From JANNSX01 sp963741525 (GTDB lineage Bacteria; Pseudomonadota; Alphaproteobacteria; Rhizobiales; Hyphomicrobiaceae): a stretch of 64,000 nt of DNA. Shown one piece after another: positions 16,701-26,074 of the stretch. Positions within the stretch are counted from its first letter, which is position 1; each line of letters starts with the position of its first letter. Where the stretch lies: assembly GCA_963741525.1 (NCBI GenBank), contig CAVUIW010000028.1, positions 558,001-622,000 of the forward strand, given 5' to 3'. Made by a program: the position numbers and the translations under genes. The notes beneath the pieces were generated by a model that saw nothing but the letters and a program-made list of their open reading frames with translations, searched no databases and had not been told where the DNA came from.

Positions 16701-19695
16701 GGAGGCGCTTCCCTTCGCGATCGACAAAGTGCGGGGAGACGATGCGCAGCCGGTGCGTCTCGTCCTTCAGCGGAAAGGCCGCGACGACATCATCGCCCTC
16801 GTGCGCCAGTCCGCCCTTGTAGAGGCCGAGCGCGATGAACTTGTTCAACTCCGTCGACCAGGTCACCGAGGTGATGTAGCCGCGTCCGTGGCCTTCGATC
16901 TCATCGCCGCGCGCGAACAGGATCGAGCCGCCGCGCAAGGGTTTGCCCTCTTCGCGGCTTTCGAGGCCGACGAGGCTCCAGCGTTCCTTGGCGACATAGG
17001 CCTCGCGCTCGAGCAGCTCGCGGCCGATGAAGGGTTTCGTTTTCGAGGCCATCTTGCCGAGGCCCAAATCGTACAGCGTGTTGCGATGGTCGAGATCGAG
17101 ACCGGCGACATGGCCTTTCTCGATGCGCAGCGAGGCGAGTGCTTCGAGGCCATAGGGTTTGATGCCGAGCGGGGCGGCCTTCTCCAGAATGCGGCACCAG
17201 AGCGCTTCGGTGTAGTCGGCCGGCGTATACACCTCATAGGCGAGTTCACCTGAGAATGAGAGCCGCAAAATCTTAACCGGCACGCCATCGAGCTTGGTCT
17301 CGAGCGCGCCCATGTAGGGCAATCGTTCCGTCGAGAGGTTCTCATCCGGGAAGGACAGCTCCAGCGCCGCCCGTGCCTTGGGGCCCGACACCGCCATCGC
17401 GCCCCACTGATCGCTGAGGGAGGCTAGATGCACGTCGAGATCGGTCCAGGCGGTTTCTAATAGGAACTCGAGCCAGCTCATGACCTCGCCGGCCTGCGCC
17501 GTGGTCGTCGTCATGAAGTAGCGGGTTTCGCCGAGCCGCGTCGTCGTGCCGTCGTCGATGACGACGCCATCGTCGTTGAGCATGACGCCGTAGCGCGCCT
17601 TGCCCACGGTGAGCTTCGCATAGTTGTTGACGTAGACGCGATCGAGGAAGGCCGCCGCGTCTGGACCTTCCACCGCGATCTTGCCGAGTGTCGAGACATC
17701 GGAGATGCCGACGCCGGAGCGTACGAGCTTCATTTCCTCGATATAGGCCGTGGCGGGGGTATCGCCCGCCCAGCGATAGTACCAGGCGCGCAGCCAGGGG
17801 CCGGCCTCGATGAATTCACCACCGTTCCGGCGATGCCAGTCGTCGAGCGGCGAGCGGCGGACGGGGCGGAAGTGAGCGCCGACGGCCCGGCCGGCAAGCG
17901 CGCCGATGGTGACCGGCGCATAGGGCGGGCGGAAGGTCGTCGTGCCGGTCTCCTCGATCGTCTGCCCCGTCAGCTCCGCCATCAGCGCCAGCGCGTTGAC
18001 GTTGGAGGTTTTGCCCTGGTCGGTGCCCATGCCGAGTGTCGTGTAGCGCTTCAGATGCTCGACCGAGCGATAGCCTTCGCGATGCGCGAGGCGGACGTCG
18101 TCGGCCGTGACGTCGTTCTGGATGTCGACGAAGGCCTTGCCGTGGCGCAGGCCGGGGACTTCCCAGACGGGCGTGAGATTGAGCTGATATCAGCACGCCG
18201 GATCCGTGCGGTGATGTTGGCAAGCGCGTTCTGCTCGCCGCCGAATGTCCGGCAAGGGCAGCGGCGCGCGCGCCGGCTTCGCGTCCGCCATCGATCGCGT
18301 CGCCGAGCGCGAATCGTGCCGGTCACGGCTCCGGCTGAGAATTGTCCGGGCGGCAACGCACCCGGCACGAAGGCAGCGATATCGTCGCGCCAAACCGGCC
18401 TGACGCCGAGATGCGATGTGAGATGCACCGACGGCGACCAGCCGCCGGATACAGCGACGATGTCGGCGGCAACGGCCTCCTCGCTGAAACGGGGCTTCGC
18501 GCCGGGGACGTCGATCTCCGCGAGTCGCGCCGCGTGAACGCCGTGACGGCCGGCCACATCGATCACCGCCGTACGTGGGCGAACCGTGATGGCAAGCTCG
18601 GCGGCGTGATCGCGTATTGCCTAGCCAATCTCGGCTCGCATTTCGGCGACGACCACCTGCAACCCTGCCCGCGCCAAGTCGGCTGCCGCGAGATACGCCG
18701 TGTCATTGTTCGTCACGACCACCGCGCTTGCCCCAGGCTTCACCGCATACCGATTGACGTAGGTGCGCGCGGCGGAGGCCAGCATCACGCCGGGGCGATC
18801 ATTGTTGTTGAAGACGAGCGGGCGCTCGATGGCGCCGGTCGCGAAGACGATCGCCTTGGCGCGGACGGTGACGGCGACGTGGCGGGCGCGGCCGGTTTCG
18901 GGTCGCGGCGCCTCGTGGTCGCGGGTTTCCAGCAGACCGACGGTGTTGCTGTCGTAAAGGCCGAAGGCGGTGGTGCGGGCGAGGATCGAGATGTTGTCCC
19001 GGCGTCTGAGATCACCCTCGACCTCGGTCCGCCACTGATCGAGCGCGCCGCCAACCGGCTCGCTGAGTAGGCTGCCGCCGAGCTCCCGGTCCTGCTCGAC
19101 GAGCATCACACGCGCGCCGCTGGCCGACGCCGACAGCGCTGCGGCCAACCCAGCCGGTCCCGAGCCGATCACCAGCACATCCGTAAACGCATTCCTCGTC
19201 TCGTAGCGATCGGGATCGGGCAGGGCGGATGCCTTGCCGAGACCGGCCGCGCGGCGGATGAAGGGCTCGTAGGTCATCCAGCTCTTCTTTGCCGGACCCA
19301 TGAAGGTTTTGTAGTAGAACCCGGCGCCAAGCAGCGGACGCCGCAAGCTGGTTGATCGACATCAGGTCGATGGTCCGCGAGGGCCAGTTGTTCTGGCTCT
19401 CGACCACCATGCCTTCCCGGATTTCGCGCATTGTCGCCGGCACGTTCGGTTCGCGGCGATTGCCGGTGCCGACCGTCACCAGCGCGTTGGGCTCCTCGAT
19501 GCCGGCCGAATAGACGCCACGCGGGCGATGATACTTGAAGCTCCGGCCGACGAGCCTGACACCGTTCGCCAGCAACGCCGATGCGATCGTGTCGCCCGCG
19601 AAGCCGAAGTGGCGCGCGCTATCGAACGTGAAAGCGATCGGCTTCTGCCGGTCGATGCGGCCGCCATGCGTCAGGCGATCCCACGGCGTGCTCAT
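16693..19695 (-). pseudogene. soxA: Sarcosine oxidase subunit alpha, interrupted by a stop codon and frameshifts
   Basis: The restored protein has about 1000 residues, the usual SoxA size. Parts in order are: a 2Fe-2S-like N-terminal module (DRQKPIAFTFD, GVYSAGIEEPNALV); an FAD/NAD domain (FTDVLVIGSGPAGLAAALSA); and the C-terminal folate-binding GcvT-like domain (RRSPLDDWHRRNGGEF, SGPKARAALELSFPDENLS, LRIEKGHVAGLDLDHRNT). Lesions are an extra base near 19340, an in-frame TAG at 18621-18623 between AEMRAEIG and AIRDHAAELAITV, an extra base near 18320-18325, and another near 18191. The ATG overlaps the soxD stop. Four lesions in one gene could be a pseudogene, but the same error type occurs in essential genes elsewhere in the window. 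Confidence 0.85.
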
Positions 19696-19964
19696 GGGCC
19701 GGCCTTTCGATCGCGCGCGGCAAAGATCGCCCGGACGTCGTTCGTCACCGTATGCCGCTCGGCGACGAGCCAGCGCCGGCAGCCGAGCACGTGCTGCCAG
19801 TATTCCGTGTGCCAGCCCTTCGGGTTGTCGAAGACGAAGACGAAATCGTGCCAGGCGTCTTTGTCGGTCGAACCATGCTCAGGCCGCCGCTTGGTGGCGT
19901 CGCCGCCATAGCGGAATTCCGTGTGGTCGCGTTCGCCGCAATGGGGACAGGTGATCCGGATCAT
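19692..19964 (-). CDS. soxD: Sarcosine oxidase subunit delta
   Basis: A 90-residue protein beginning MIRITCPHCGERDHTEF, the zinc-binding N-terminus of SoxD, followed by RPEHGSTDKDAWHDFVF and the WHTEYWQHVLGCRRWL block. It is intact. The gene starts 2 bases after the soxB stop and overlaps soxA by ATGA, the conserved soxBDAG order. The subunit helps build the heterotetramer. Confidence 0.95.
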   Translation of the reverse strand: MIRITCPHCGERDHTEFRYGGDATKRRPEHGSTDKDAWHDFVFVFDNPKGWHTEYWQHVLGCRRWLVAERHTVTNDVRAIFAARDRKAGP

Positions 19965-19966
19965 GA

Positions 19967-21226
19967 TTACTGCTTATACGTCCAATTGCCGATGCCGAAC
20001 TCGTCGAGCTCGTGGCCGGTTTTGAATCGATCGAGGCGATAGCAGCGATTCAACGCGTGCTCTTCGTCGTGCGCGATGGTGTGGGCGAAGGTCCAGCCGG
20101 AGGCGGGCGTTGCCTTGAAGCCCTGATAACACCAGCCGCCATTGATATAGAGATTGTCGACAGGCGTGCGGCCGATGAAGGGCGAGCCGTCCGGCGTCAT
20201 GTCCTGGATGCCGCCCCAGGAGCGCAGCAGCCGAAGTCGCGAGATGAATGGCATCAGCGACACCGCGCATTCGGCGACCGTCTGCACTTTCGGCAGCATG
20301 CCGCGCTGCGCATAGGTATTGAAACCGTCGATATGTCCGCCGAAGACGAGGCCGCCTTTGTCGGACTGCGAGAGATAGAACAGCTCCGCGCCGAAGGAGA
20401 TGACGTGGTGCACGATGGGCTTCAGCGGCTCCGAGACGAAGGCCTGCAGCACATGACTTTCGACGGGAAGCTTCAGACCCGCCATGGCCGCGACATGCGA
20501 GGAATGGCCGGCCACCGCGATGGCGACCTTGCCGGCGTTGATCCGTCCCCGCGTGGTGTCGATACCGACGGCGCTTGTTGCCCTCGCGGACGATGCCCGT
20601 CACCTCGCAATGCTCGAGAATGTCGACGCCGCTGTTGGTCGGCTCCTCGCGCGTAACCCCAGGCCACCGCATCATGCCGTGCGGTGCCGGCTCGATGCTG
20701 GATGAGCCCGCCCCAGATCGGAAAGCGCGCCTCTTTGGAGAAATCGAGATACGGCGCGAGCTTCATCACGTCCTCGCGCTCGAGCAGCTCGGCGTCGATG
20801 CCGTTCAAGCGCATGGTGTTGCCGCGCCGGCCGAGCACATCGAGCGCGCCCGGCGAATGGGCGAGCACGATCTGCCCGCGATGCGACATCATCACGTTGA
20901 AGTTGAGCGCGTGCGACAGGCCTTCCCACAGCTTCATCGAGTGCTCGAAAAACTGCGTGTTGCCGTCGATCATGTAGTTCGAGCGGACGATCGTCGTGTT
21001 CCGCCCGACATTGCCGGAGCCGATATAGCCTTTCTCCACCACCGCGACATTGGTGATACCGTGGTTCTTGGCGAGGTAGAAGGCGGTGGCCAGTCCATGC
21101 CCGCCGCCGCCGATGATGACGACATCATAGGATTTGCGCGGCTCCGGCGCCCGCCACGCGCGCGGCCAGCCCTCGTTGCCCGTGAGGCGCGTTTTTCAGG
21201 ATCGCGAAGGCGGAGTAGCGGGACAT
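19967..21226 (-). pseudogene. soxB: Sarcosine oxidase subunit beta, three frameshifts
   Basis: The restored product has about 418 residues, typical of SoxB. Pieces in order: MSRYSAFAILKNA; SYDVVIIGGGGHGLATAFYL (FAD-binding); VVEKGYIGSGNVGRNTTIVR; GTARHDAVAWGYARGA; GVDILEHCEVTGI; and AGKVAIAVAGHSSHVAAM to the end. Single extra bases near 21190, 20655 and 20595 separate them. SoxB carries the covalent FMN and FAD that oxidise sarcosine. The start ATG lies nine bases after a strong hairpin (21236-21270) with no obvious Shine-Dalgarno sequence between, which is odd. Confidence 0.85.
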
Positions 21227-21235
21227 GCGGGTGGG

Positions 21236-21270
21236 CCGGGTGATTGACACGGCGAAGTGTCATCACCCGG
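21236..21270 (-). promoter_or_regulatory. Hairpin immediately upstream of the soxB start codon
   Basis: CCGGGTGAT-T-GACAC / GTGTC-ATCACCCGG pairs over 14 bases with one bulge and a six-base loop. On the transcribed strand it ends nine bases before the soxB ATG. It may end transcription from the upstream membrane-protein gene or control soxB translation; there is no T-run. Confidence 0.4.
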
Positions 21271-21309
21271 ATCACCGAGTCGAATGTGCCGGCATTGTCT
21301 CTCGCCTTC

Positions 21310-22135
21310 TCATCGAAACAGCGGGGCTCCCATCAAGCCTTGCGCGGCCACGCCGGCGATTAATGCGGTGTAGAGGATGGCTGCATTCCAAATCGCGGCA
21401 ACCGGCACCCGCGCGCGATCCGCCAGCAGCCCCACGACCGGCAGCACCTGCATCATGTGCGTCGCGAGGAAATGCGCGGGGCGCAGATCGCCGCCGGTCG
21501 TGGACCAGCCGGTCAACGGCATCCCCGTCGCGTCGGTCAGGTCGCCGCCGATCCAGTGGCTCGCTTGGGAGCCGAGATATCCGCCGATGGCGAGAGTCAA
21601 CGCCGAGCCGATGATGAGACCGAGTGCGGCGCCAGTCCTCAGGCCCGCCTGCTCGTCACTCGCCGGGACGGCTCCGCCAGACGAGCCAGCCGAAGATCGC
21701 AGAGCCCACGACGATGATCGTCGCACCCACGCCCATCAGACTGTAGAGCGCCTGCTCGAGAGGCGTCTCGATGTTGAAGTGCGACGCCCGGCCGCGCGCG
21801 GCCTGCAGCGTGATGTAGGCGATCTCGAGCACCGCCATGGCGGCGGCGGCGAGCATGCTCCGGCTGAGCAGGCGCGATTGCCGCGCGTCTGACGAAAGCA
21901 ACGGAGCCAGCAACACGAGCGTGGCGAAGTGTACCGCGAGTGCCGCTTGGAACTTCAGCGGCTTCGACCAGACGCTGACGCCCTGGAGCAGCCGATCGTC
22001 GAGTCCGTGAGCGATGAGCGCCGGGACGGCGATGATCAGCGCGAAGGCGAGGGCGTGGCGCGCCGGCGCGATCGGGTCGGACGTGCCGGTCGCCATGGCG
22101 GACGAGCGGGGCAATTCGAGCGCGAGGCTGGTCAT
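21310..22135 (-). CDS. Polytopic membrane protein, hypothetical, frameshifted
   Basis: About 274 residues after restoring one base. The first frame (ATG 22135) encodes several hydrophobic helices (HALAFALIIAVPALIAHG, AALAVHFATLVLLAPLLS, LYSLMGVGATIIVVGS). It stops after WRSRPGE, whereas the adjacent frame continues ASDEQAGLRTGAALGLIIG and two or three more helices, ending QGLMGAPLFR. An extra G near 21663 explains the break. The start overlaps the stop of the ABA4-like gene by ATGA, so the two are co-translated. Function unknown; both genes face a TetR-type regulator. Confidence 0.65.
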
Positions 22136-22575
22136 GTGGAGGCTCCAACCGTCGAGGGAAGCAGGTGACGCTGTCCGAGCCTGACGCCCTGGAACAGCAG
22201 CCAGCCCAGCGGTCCGAACATGAACGTCGCGACGAGAATGGGCGCCTGGATGAACCGAGAAACGCCATGCTGGTCGGCCTCATCCGCGATCCAGGCGCCG
22301 ATCAGGAGATCGAAGGCGAGGTAGTGGATCCAGCCGGCGAGCAGCAGCGGATCGCTCTGAAACAGCGCCCGCACATGGATGATGCTGTCGAAGCCGCCCT
22401 CGACCCGGAAGAAATAGGCCAGCACCAACGCCGAATAGGCGACGGCCAGCAGCAGTGGTACGCCAAGACGGACAATCCCCGGCAGCACCGGCCAGGATCG
22501 GGGTAGGAAGACGAGGGCGAGCCAGCAGAGGCCGGCCGTGGCACTGGCAATCGAGAAAGCGTTCTCCCAATTCAT
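22132..22575 (-). CDS. ABA4-like (DUF4281) membrane protein
   Basis: A 147-residue protein with four hydrophobic segments. The block YFFRVEGGFDSIIHVRALFQ and then HYLAFDLLIGAWIADEA are characteristic of the ABA4-like family, named after a plant neoxanthin-synthesis protein. The function of the bacterial members is unknown. The ATG at 22575 is chosen because GGAGG lies five bases before it; an upstream in-frame ATG at 22587 contains that ribosome-binding site. It is the first gene of a two-gene unit divergent from the TetR regulator. Confidence 0.75.
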   Translation of the reverse strand: MNWENAFSIASATAGLCWLALVFLPRSWPVLPGIVRLGVPLLLAVAYSALVLAYFFRVEGGFDSIIHVRALFQSDPLLLAGWIHYLAFDLLIGAWIADEADQHGVSRFIQAPILVATFMFGPLGWLLFQGVRLGQRHLLPSTVGAST

Positions 22576-22593
22576 CGAAACCTCCATCTTTAC

Positions 22594-22638
22594 ATTGTCA
22601 AAATAAAGTTGCCGGAGTATCTAGACGATGTCAAGATA
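22594..22638. promoter_or_regulatory. Candidate operator: two TGTCAA-containing direct repeats
   Basis: ATTGTCAAAATA (22594-22605) and GATGTCAAGATA (22627-22638) match at 9 of 12 positions and lie exactly 33 bases apart, about three helical turns, between the ABA4-like gene and the TetR gene. On the minus strand each contains TTGACA. They could be regulator-binding sites, -35 elements, or both. Confidence 0.35.
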
Positions 22639-22693
22639 GATTCTGAGTGCGGCATGGTGACGTCTGAGGGGCCGCGATCGAGGGGGCCGAGAG

Positions 22694-23317
22694 ATGCGCA
22701 AGGCTGATCAGAAATACCACCACGGCGACCTCCGGAAGGCGCTTGTGGAGGCGGGCATCGCCATCCTGGGGGAGGCCGGACCCGAGGGCCTGACGCTCAG
22801 GGGAGCGGCAGCCCGAGCCGGCGTCTCGCACGCCGCGCCGGCCTACCATTTCGGCAGCCTGCAGGGTCTGCTGACCGCCATTGCGACGGTCGGATTCCAG
22901 CGGTTCCATGCGGCGCTCGGCCGGGCAATCGACGCCGCGCCCACGCGGCCAGTCGAGCGACTGCGCGCCGCAAGCCGGGCCTATGTCGGATTCGCCGTCG
23001 AGAATCCGGCGATCATCCAACTGATGTTCTCGGGCCCCCGGCTCGATTGGAGCCAGGCCCCACTCTGCGAGGCGGCCGACCACGCCTATGCGCAGCTCTC
23101 GGAGATCGTGCGCCCGGCCGCCGCCCATCTCGGCGTCACGACCGAAGATCGCCGGCGCGAGTTGGAGCTGATGGTGTGGAGCAGCATCCACGGCTTCGCG
23201 ATGTTATCGAACGCAGGTGTCGTTGGGCGCGGACCGGTCGCGGGCCACGAAGCGATACCGGATCTGGCTGGCCTGCTGTTTGCGGAGTGGCCGCCGGAAA
23301 AGGCCGCCCAAAAATGA
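22694..23317 (+). CDS. TetR/AcrR-family transcriptional regulator
   Basis: A 207-residue protein. The N-terminal helix-turn-helix covers about residues 8-55 (YHHGDLRKALVEAGIAILGE, GLTLRGAAARAGVSHAAPAYHFGS), matching the WHG-type TetR subgroup. The C-terminal half (VGFAVENPAIIQLMFSGPRLDW) resembles the TetR_C_33/WHG ligand domain. It is divergent from the ABA4-like and membrane-protein genes with a 118-base gap containing repeated TGTCAA motifs, so it probably represses that unit. The ligand is unknown. Confidence 0.88.
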   Translation: MRKADQKYHHGDLRKALVEAGIAILGEAGPEGLTLRGAAARAGVSHAAPAYHFGSLQGLLTAIATVGFQRFHAALGRAIDAAPTRPVERLRAASRAYVGFAVENPAIIQLMFSGPRLDWSQAPLCEAADHAYAQLSEIVRPAAAHLGVTTEDRRRELELMVWSSIHGFAMLSNAGVVGRGPVAGHEAIPDLAGLLFAEWPPEKAAQK

Positions 23318-23428
23318 GTTTGGCCCCGCTTGCCATGGATCTGGCAAACGGGGCCCAAGTCTACCTTATCGGGCCGAGCGCCGGGCGGATCGGGGGGCGT
23401 CCGCAAGCGGCAGCCGTCTCAGAACCGA

Positions 23429-23791
23429 TCAGTCGCAGACCTGTCTCCAGTAGCAGTACTTGTCGAGGCCGAAGAGGCCCGTGCGCTCGCAGTGCCAGTC
23501 GCGATGGCAGCTGTCGTAACCGCCGGTGCCGTAGCCGCCACCGGAATAGTAGGTGTCGTAGCCGCCGTAGGGCTGCTGAACATGCAAACGGCGGCTCTTG
23601 CGGCGCGAGTGACGGCGGTGCTGCACTTGCTCGTCGCAGGAAATCGCGCGGTCGTTTGCGCCAATGTGCCGGTGATTGCCTTGGTAGTCGCTATAGCTAC
23701 AGCCGCGATGGCCGCCGCCGGCGCTGGCGGGCGTCGCCAGAGCCGCGACGACGATCGCGGCGGCAACGCCAATGGATGTCCAGGTCTGCAT
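23429..23791 (-). CDS. Small secreted Cys-containing protein, hypothetical
   Basis: A 120-residue protein with a clear signal peptide (MQTWTSIGVAAAIVVAALAT, cleavage after ASA). The mature part has a basic His/Arg-rich stretch, a Tyr/Gly-rich region (GGYDTYYSGGGYGTGGY) and six cysteines, four of them clustered at the C-terminus (SCHRDWHCE, KYCYWRQVCD). This suggests a disulfide-stabilised extracytoplasmic peptide. No family recognised. The gene stands alone between convergent or divergent neighbours. Confidence 0.6.
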   Translation of the reverse strand: MQTWTSIGVAAAIVVAALATPASAGGGHRGCSYSDYQGNHRHIGANDRAISCDEQVQHRRHSRRKSRRLHVQQPYGGYDTYYSGGGYGTGGYDSCHRDWHCERTGLFGLDKYCYWRQVCD

Positions 23792-23997
23792 GATGTACGT
23801 CCCCTTCAGAGTGCCGGCGGCGTGTCGCCGGGGTTCAACCGGAGCGGGGAAACGGCTTTGCTACCTGCATCGCCACCCCACCCTTGGGACGTACAATGTA
23901 ACGGCGCACTTGAACCGGACCTGAACGGGGTGTGCAGTCTTCCGACAGCCTTCGGCACGAAACCGGGAGTTGCTAAGCCATTGGCTGGAGCGGTGGA

Positions 23998-24738
23998 ATG
24001 ACCAGTGGGGAAATCGTCCTGGCGGCCTTGGCCCTGCTCGTGGCGGGCGTCGTCAAGGGCATTACTGGCATCGGCTATTCGACGACTGCCCTACCGCTTC
24101 TTGCCCTATCGGTCGGCCTGAAGACCGGCATGCCGCTGGTGTTGCTGCCCTCGATCGCGGGCAATCTGCTGGTCATGCGCAACGCCGGCGGCTTCGGTGA
24201 GATGGCGCGGCGGTTCTGGCCGCTCTATGCGGCGTTGCTGCCGGGGCTTGCCCTGGGTCTCTGGGTACTGCCGCAGATCGACGATCTCAAGGCGGCCGGA
24301 CTGCTCGGAGGCGTGCTCGCGACCTACGCAACATTCATGCTGGTGCGCGGTCCTTGGATGATGCCCGAGCCTATGGCGCGTTTCGCGAAAGCGCCGGCCG
24401 GTTTCCTGAGCGGCCTGTTCAACGGCATGACGGGATCTCAGGTGATGCCGCTCGTGCCCTATCTATTGTCCGTGCCGTTATCGCCGTCGCAGTTCGTGCA
24501 AGCCTCCAACATCTCCTTCACGTTGTCGTCGCTGGTGATGCTGGTGGGGCTCGCGTGGGTGGGGCTGCTCGGCTGGACCGAGCTCGCACTGACGGTAGCT
24601 GGCATCGCGCCGGCCCTGCTCGGCGTTGCGATCGGCAACGCGATCCAAAAGCGTCTCGCCGCCGAGACGCTTCGCAGGCTCGTGCTCGTGGCGCTGCTGG
24701 CGATGGGGCTGGCGCTGGTGGTGAAGGTGATTGTCTGA
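23998..24738 (+). CDS. TauE/SafE-family membrane permease
   Basis: A 246-residue protein with seven or eight hydrophobic helices. The N-terminal GVVKGITGIGYSTTALPLLAL and the internal LSGLFNGMTGSQVMPLVPYL are the two homologous TauE/SafE half-repeats. Members export sulfite, sulfonates or other organic anions. No partner gene indicates the substrate. The ATG at 23998 lies 23 bases inside an AT-poor region without a clear promoter. Confidence 0.82.
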   Translation: MTSGEIVLAALALLVAGVVKGITGIGYSTTALPLLALSVGLKTGMPLVLLPSIAGNLLVMRNAGGFGEMARRFWPLYAALLPGLALGLWVLPQIDDLKAAGLLGGVLATYATFMLVRGPWMMPEPMARFAKAPAGFLSGLFNGMTGSQVMPLVPYLLSVPLSPSQFVQASNISFTLSSLVMLVGLAWVGLLGWTELALTVAGIAPALLGVAIGNAIQKRLAAETLRRLVLVALLAMGLALVVKVIV

Positions 24739-24741
24739 ACC

Positions 24742-25137
24742 TTACAACCGCTTCAACTCGAACTTGCCGCTCGCCTGATCGCTGGTGAATGTCACGGCCT
24801 GGCCGTTGGGATCATCGGTGCTGATCAGCACGCGGAGCTTGCCGTGGATCTGGTACTGCTCGTTTTCGAACTCGCCGATGTAGCGTCCGTCGCGGACCGT
24901 CGTCAGCTCGCCGATCTGCTGGAACTCGAAGGAGGGCGAGGAGCAGTGGGCCGCCACCTCGTGCACGGTATCCGACGTTTGCCGGTAGTAGACCTTGCAG
25001 GTGACCGTCTCCGGCTCACCCGAGCGCGGCTGGACGAAGCCTTCGCCGGTCCAGCTGCCTTCGAGCAGCGAGCTTCCGGCGGAGACGGGTGAAGCGAGAG
25101 AAAGGGCGGCGAGGGCGAGGAGAGTGACGCGCAACAT
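24742..25137 (-). CDS. Secreted hypothetical protein
   Basis: A 131-residue protein with a signal peptide (MLRVTLLALAALSLASPVSA). The mature domain LEGSWTGEGFVQPRSGEPE through VTCKVYYRQ to GKFELKRL looks like a small lipocalin-like beta-barrel with two cysteines. It is convergent with the permease gene, three bases from its stop. The ATG at 25137 gives the signal peptide; an earlier in-frame ATG would mask it. Function unknown. Confidence 0.6.
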   Translation of the reverse strand: MLRVTLLALAALSLASPVSAGSSLLEGSWTGEGFVQPRSGEPETVTCKVYYRQTSDTVHEVAAHCSSPSFEFQQIGELTTVRDGRYIGEFENEQYQIHGKLRVLISTDDPNGQAVTFTSDQASGKFELKRL

Positions 25138-25263
25138 GAGACGCTCCAGATTTTCGTCAGCCAAGCTTTTCGTGGCCGACGAAAGAGGCGTCAGAGCGGC
25201 AGCATACCGGCCAAATCTGGCCGATATGTCATGCGGTTGGTCCGGGTTCGGATAAGCTCAACC

Positions 25264-25965
25264 TCAGGCCCTGGCGCCCAGAACGTTGTGCTTGCGCTTG
25301 ATGAGGTCCTTGGCGGTCTCGACGGCGACCGCCGCGTCGCGGCAATAGGCGTCCGCACCGACCGCCTTGCCGAACTCCTCGTTCAGCGGCGCGCCGCCGA
25401 CCATGACGATCAGCTTGTCGCGCAGACCCTTCTGCTTCAGCGTGTCGACCACGACCTTCATGTAAGGCATGGTCGTCGTCAGCAGCGCCGACATGCCGAT
25501 GATGTCGGGGTCGTGCTCTTCGATGGCGGCGAGATATTTCTCGACGGCGTTGTTGATGCCGAGGTCGATCACCTCGAAGCCGGCGCCTTCCATCATCATG
25601 CCGACGAGGTTCTTGCCGATGTCGTGGATGTCGCCCTTGACGGTGCCGATGACCATCTTGCCCTGCTTGGGCGCGCCGGTGGCGGCCAGCAGCGGCCGCA
25701 GGATGAACATGCCGCCCTTCATGGCGTTGGCCGACAGCAGCACCTCCGGCACGAACAGGATGCCGTCGCGGAAGTCGATGCCGACGATCCGCATGCCCTC
25801 GACCAGCGCTTCGGTCAGCACCTTGTAGGGTGCCCAGCCGCGGCCGAGCAGGATGTTGACGCCTTCCACGACCTCCTCCTTGAGGCCGTCGTAGAGATCG
25901 TCGTGCATCTGCGCGACGAGGTCCTCATCGTTCAGGTTCTCGAGAATGATCTCATCATCGGCCAT
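25264..25965 (-). CDS. Corrinoid (B12-binding) protein of the MtbC/MttC type
   Basis: A 233-residue protein with the two expected domains: a helical cap (about 1-95; RDGILFVPEVLLSANAM) and a Rossmann B12-binding domain (100-225). GDIHDIGKN at 111-119 supplies His114 as the lower axial cobalt ligand, and GMSALLTTTM and VMVGGAPLN complete the pocket. It accepts the methyl group from an MttB-type methyltransferase and passes it on, usually to tetrahydrofolate. The start is ATG 25965. It is divergent from an MttB paralogue across a 406-base region holding three tandem palindromic repeats. No reductive activator (RamA-like) or second methyltransferase is in the window. Confidence 0.92.
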   Translation of the reverse strand: MADDEIILENLNDEDLVAQMHDDLYDGLKEEVVEGVNILLGRGWAPYKVLTEALVEGMRIVGIDFRDGILFVPEVLLSANAMKGGMFILRPLLAATGAPKQGKMVIGTVKGDIHDIGKNLVGMMMEGAGFEVIDLGINNAVEKYLAAIEEHDPDIIGMSALLTTTMPYMKVVVDTLKQKGLRDKLIVMVGGAPLNEEFGKAVGADAYCRDAAVAVETAKDLIKRKHNVLGARA

Positions 25966-26074
25966 GTGTGGGCTCCAAGCGGGTCGCTGTCGCGAACGGG
26001 CCTTCATACCGGCGAGGACCACTCCGGCGCAATGCCGAAAGCGACACAGCGCGGCGGCATTGAGACGCGAGGCA

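Noticed and set aside
18621..18623. Amber codon read as pyrrolysine in soxA
   Set aside because: SoxA is not a known pyrrolysine protein, the MttB homologues here have no in-frame amber codons, no pyl genes are in the window, and the gene has other lesions.
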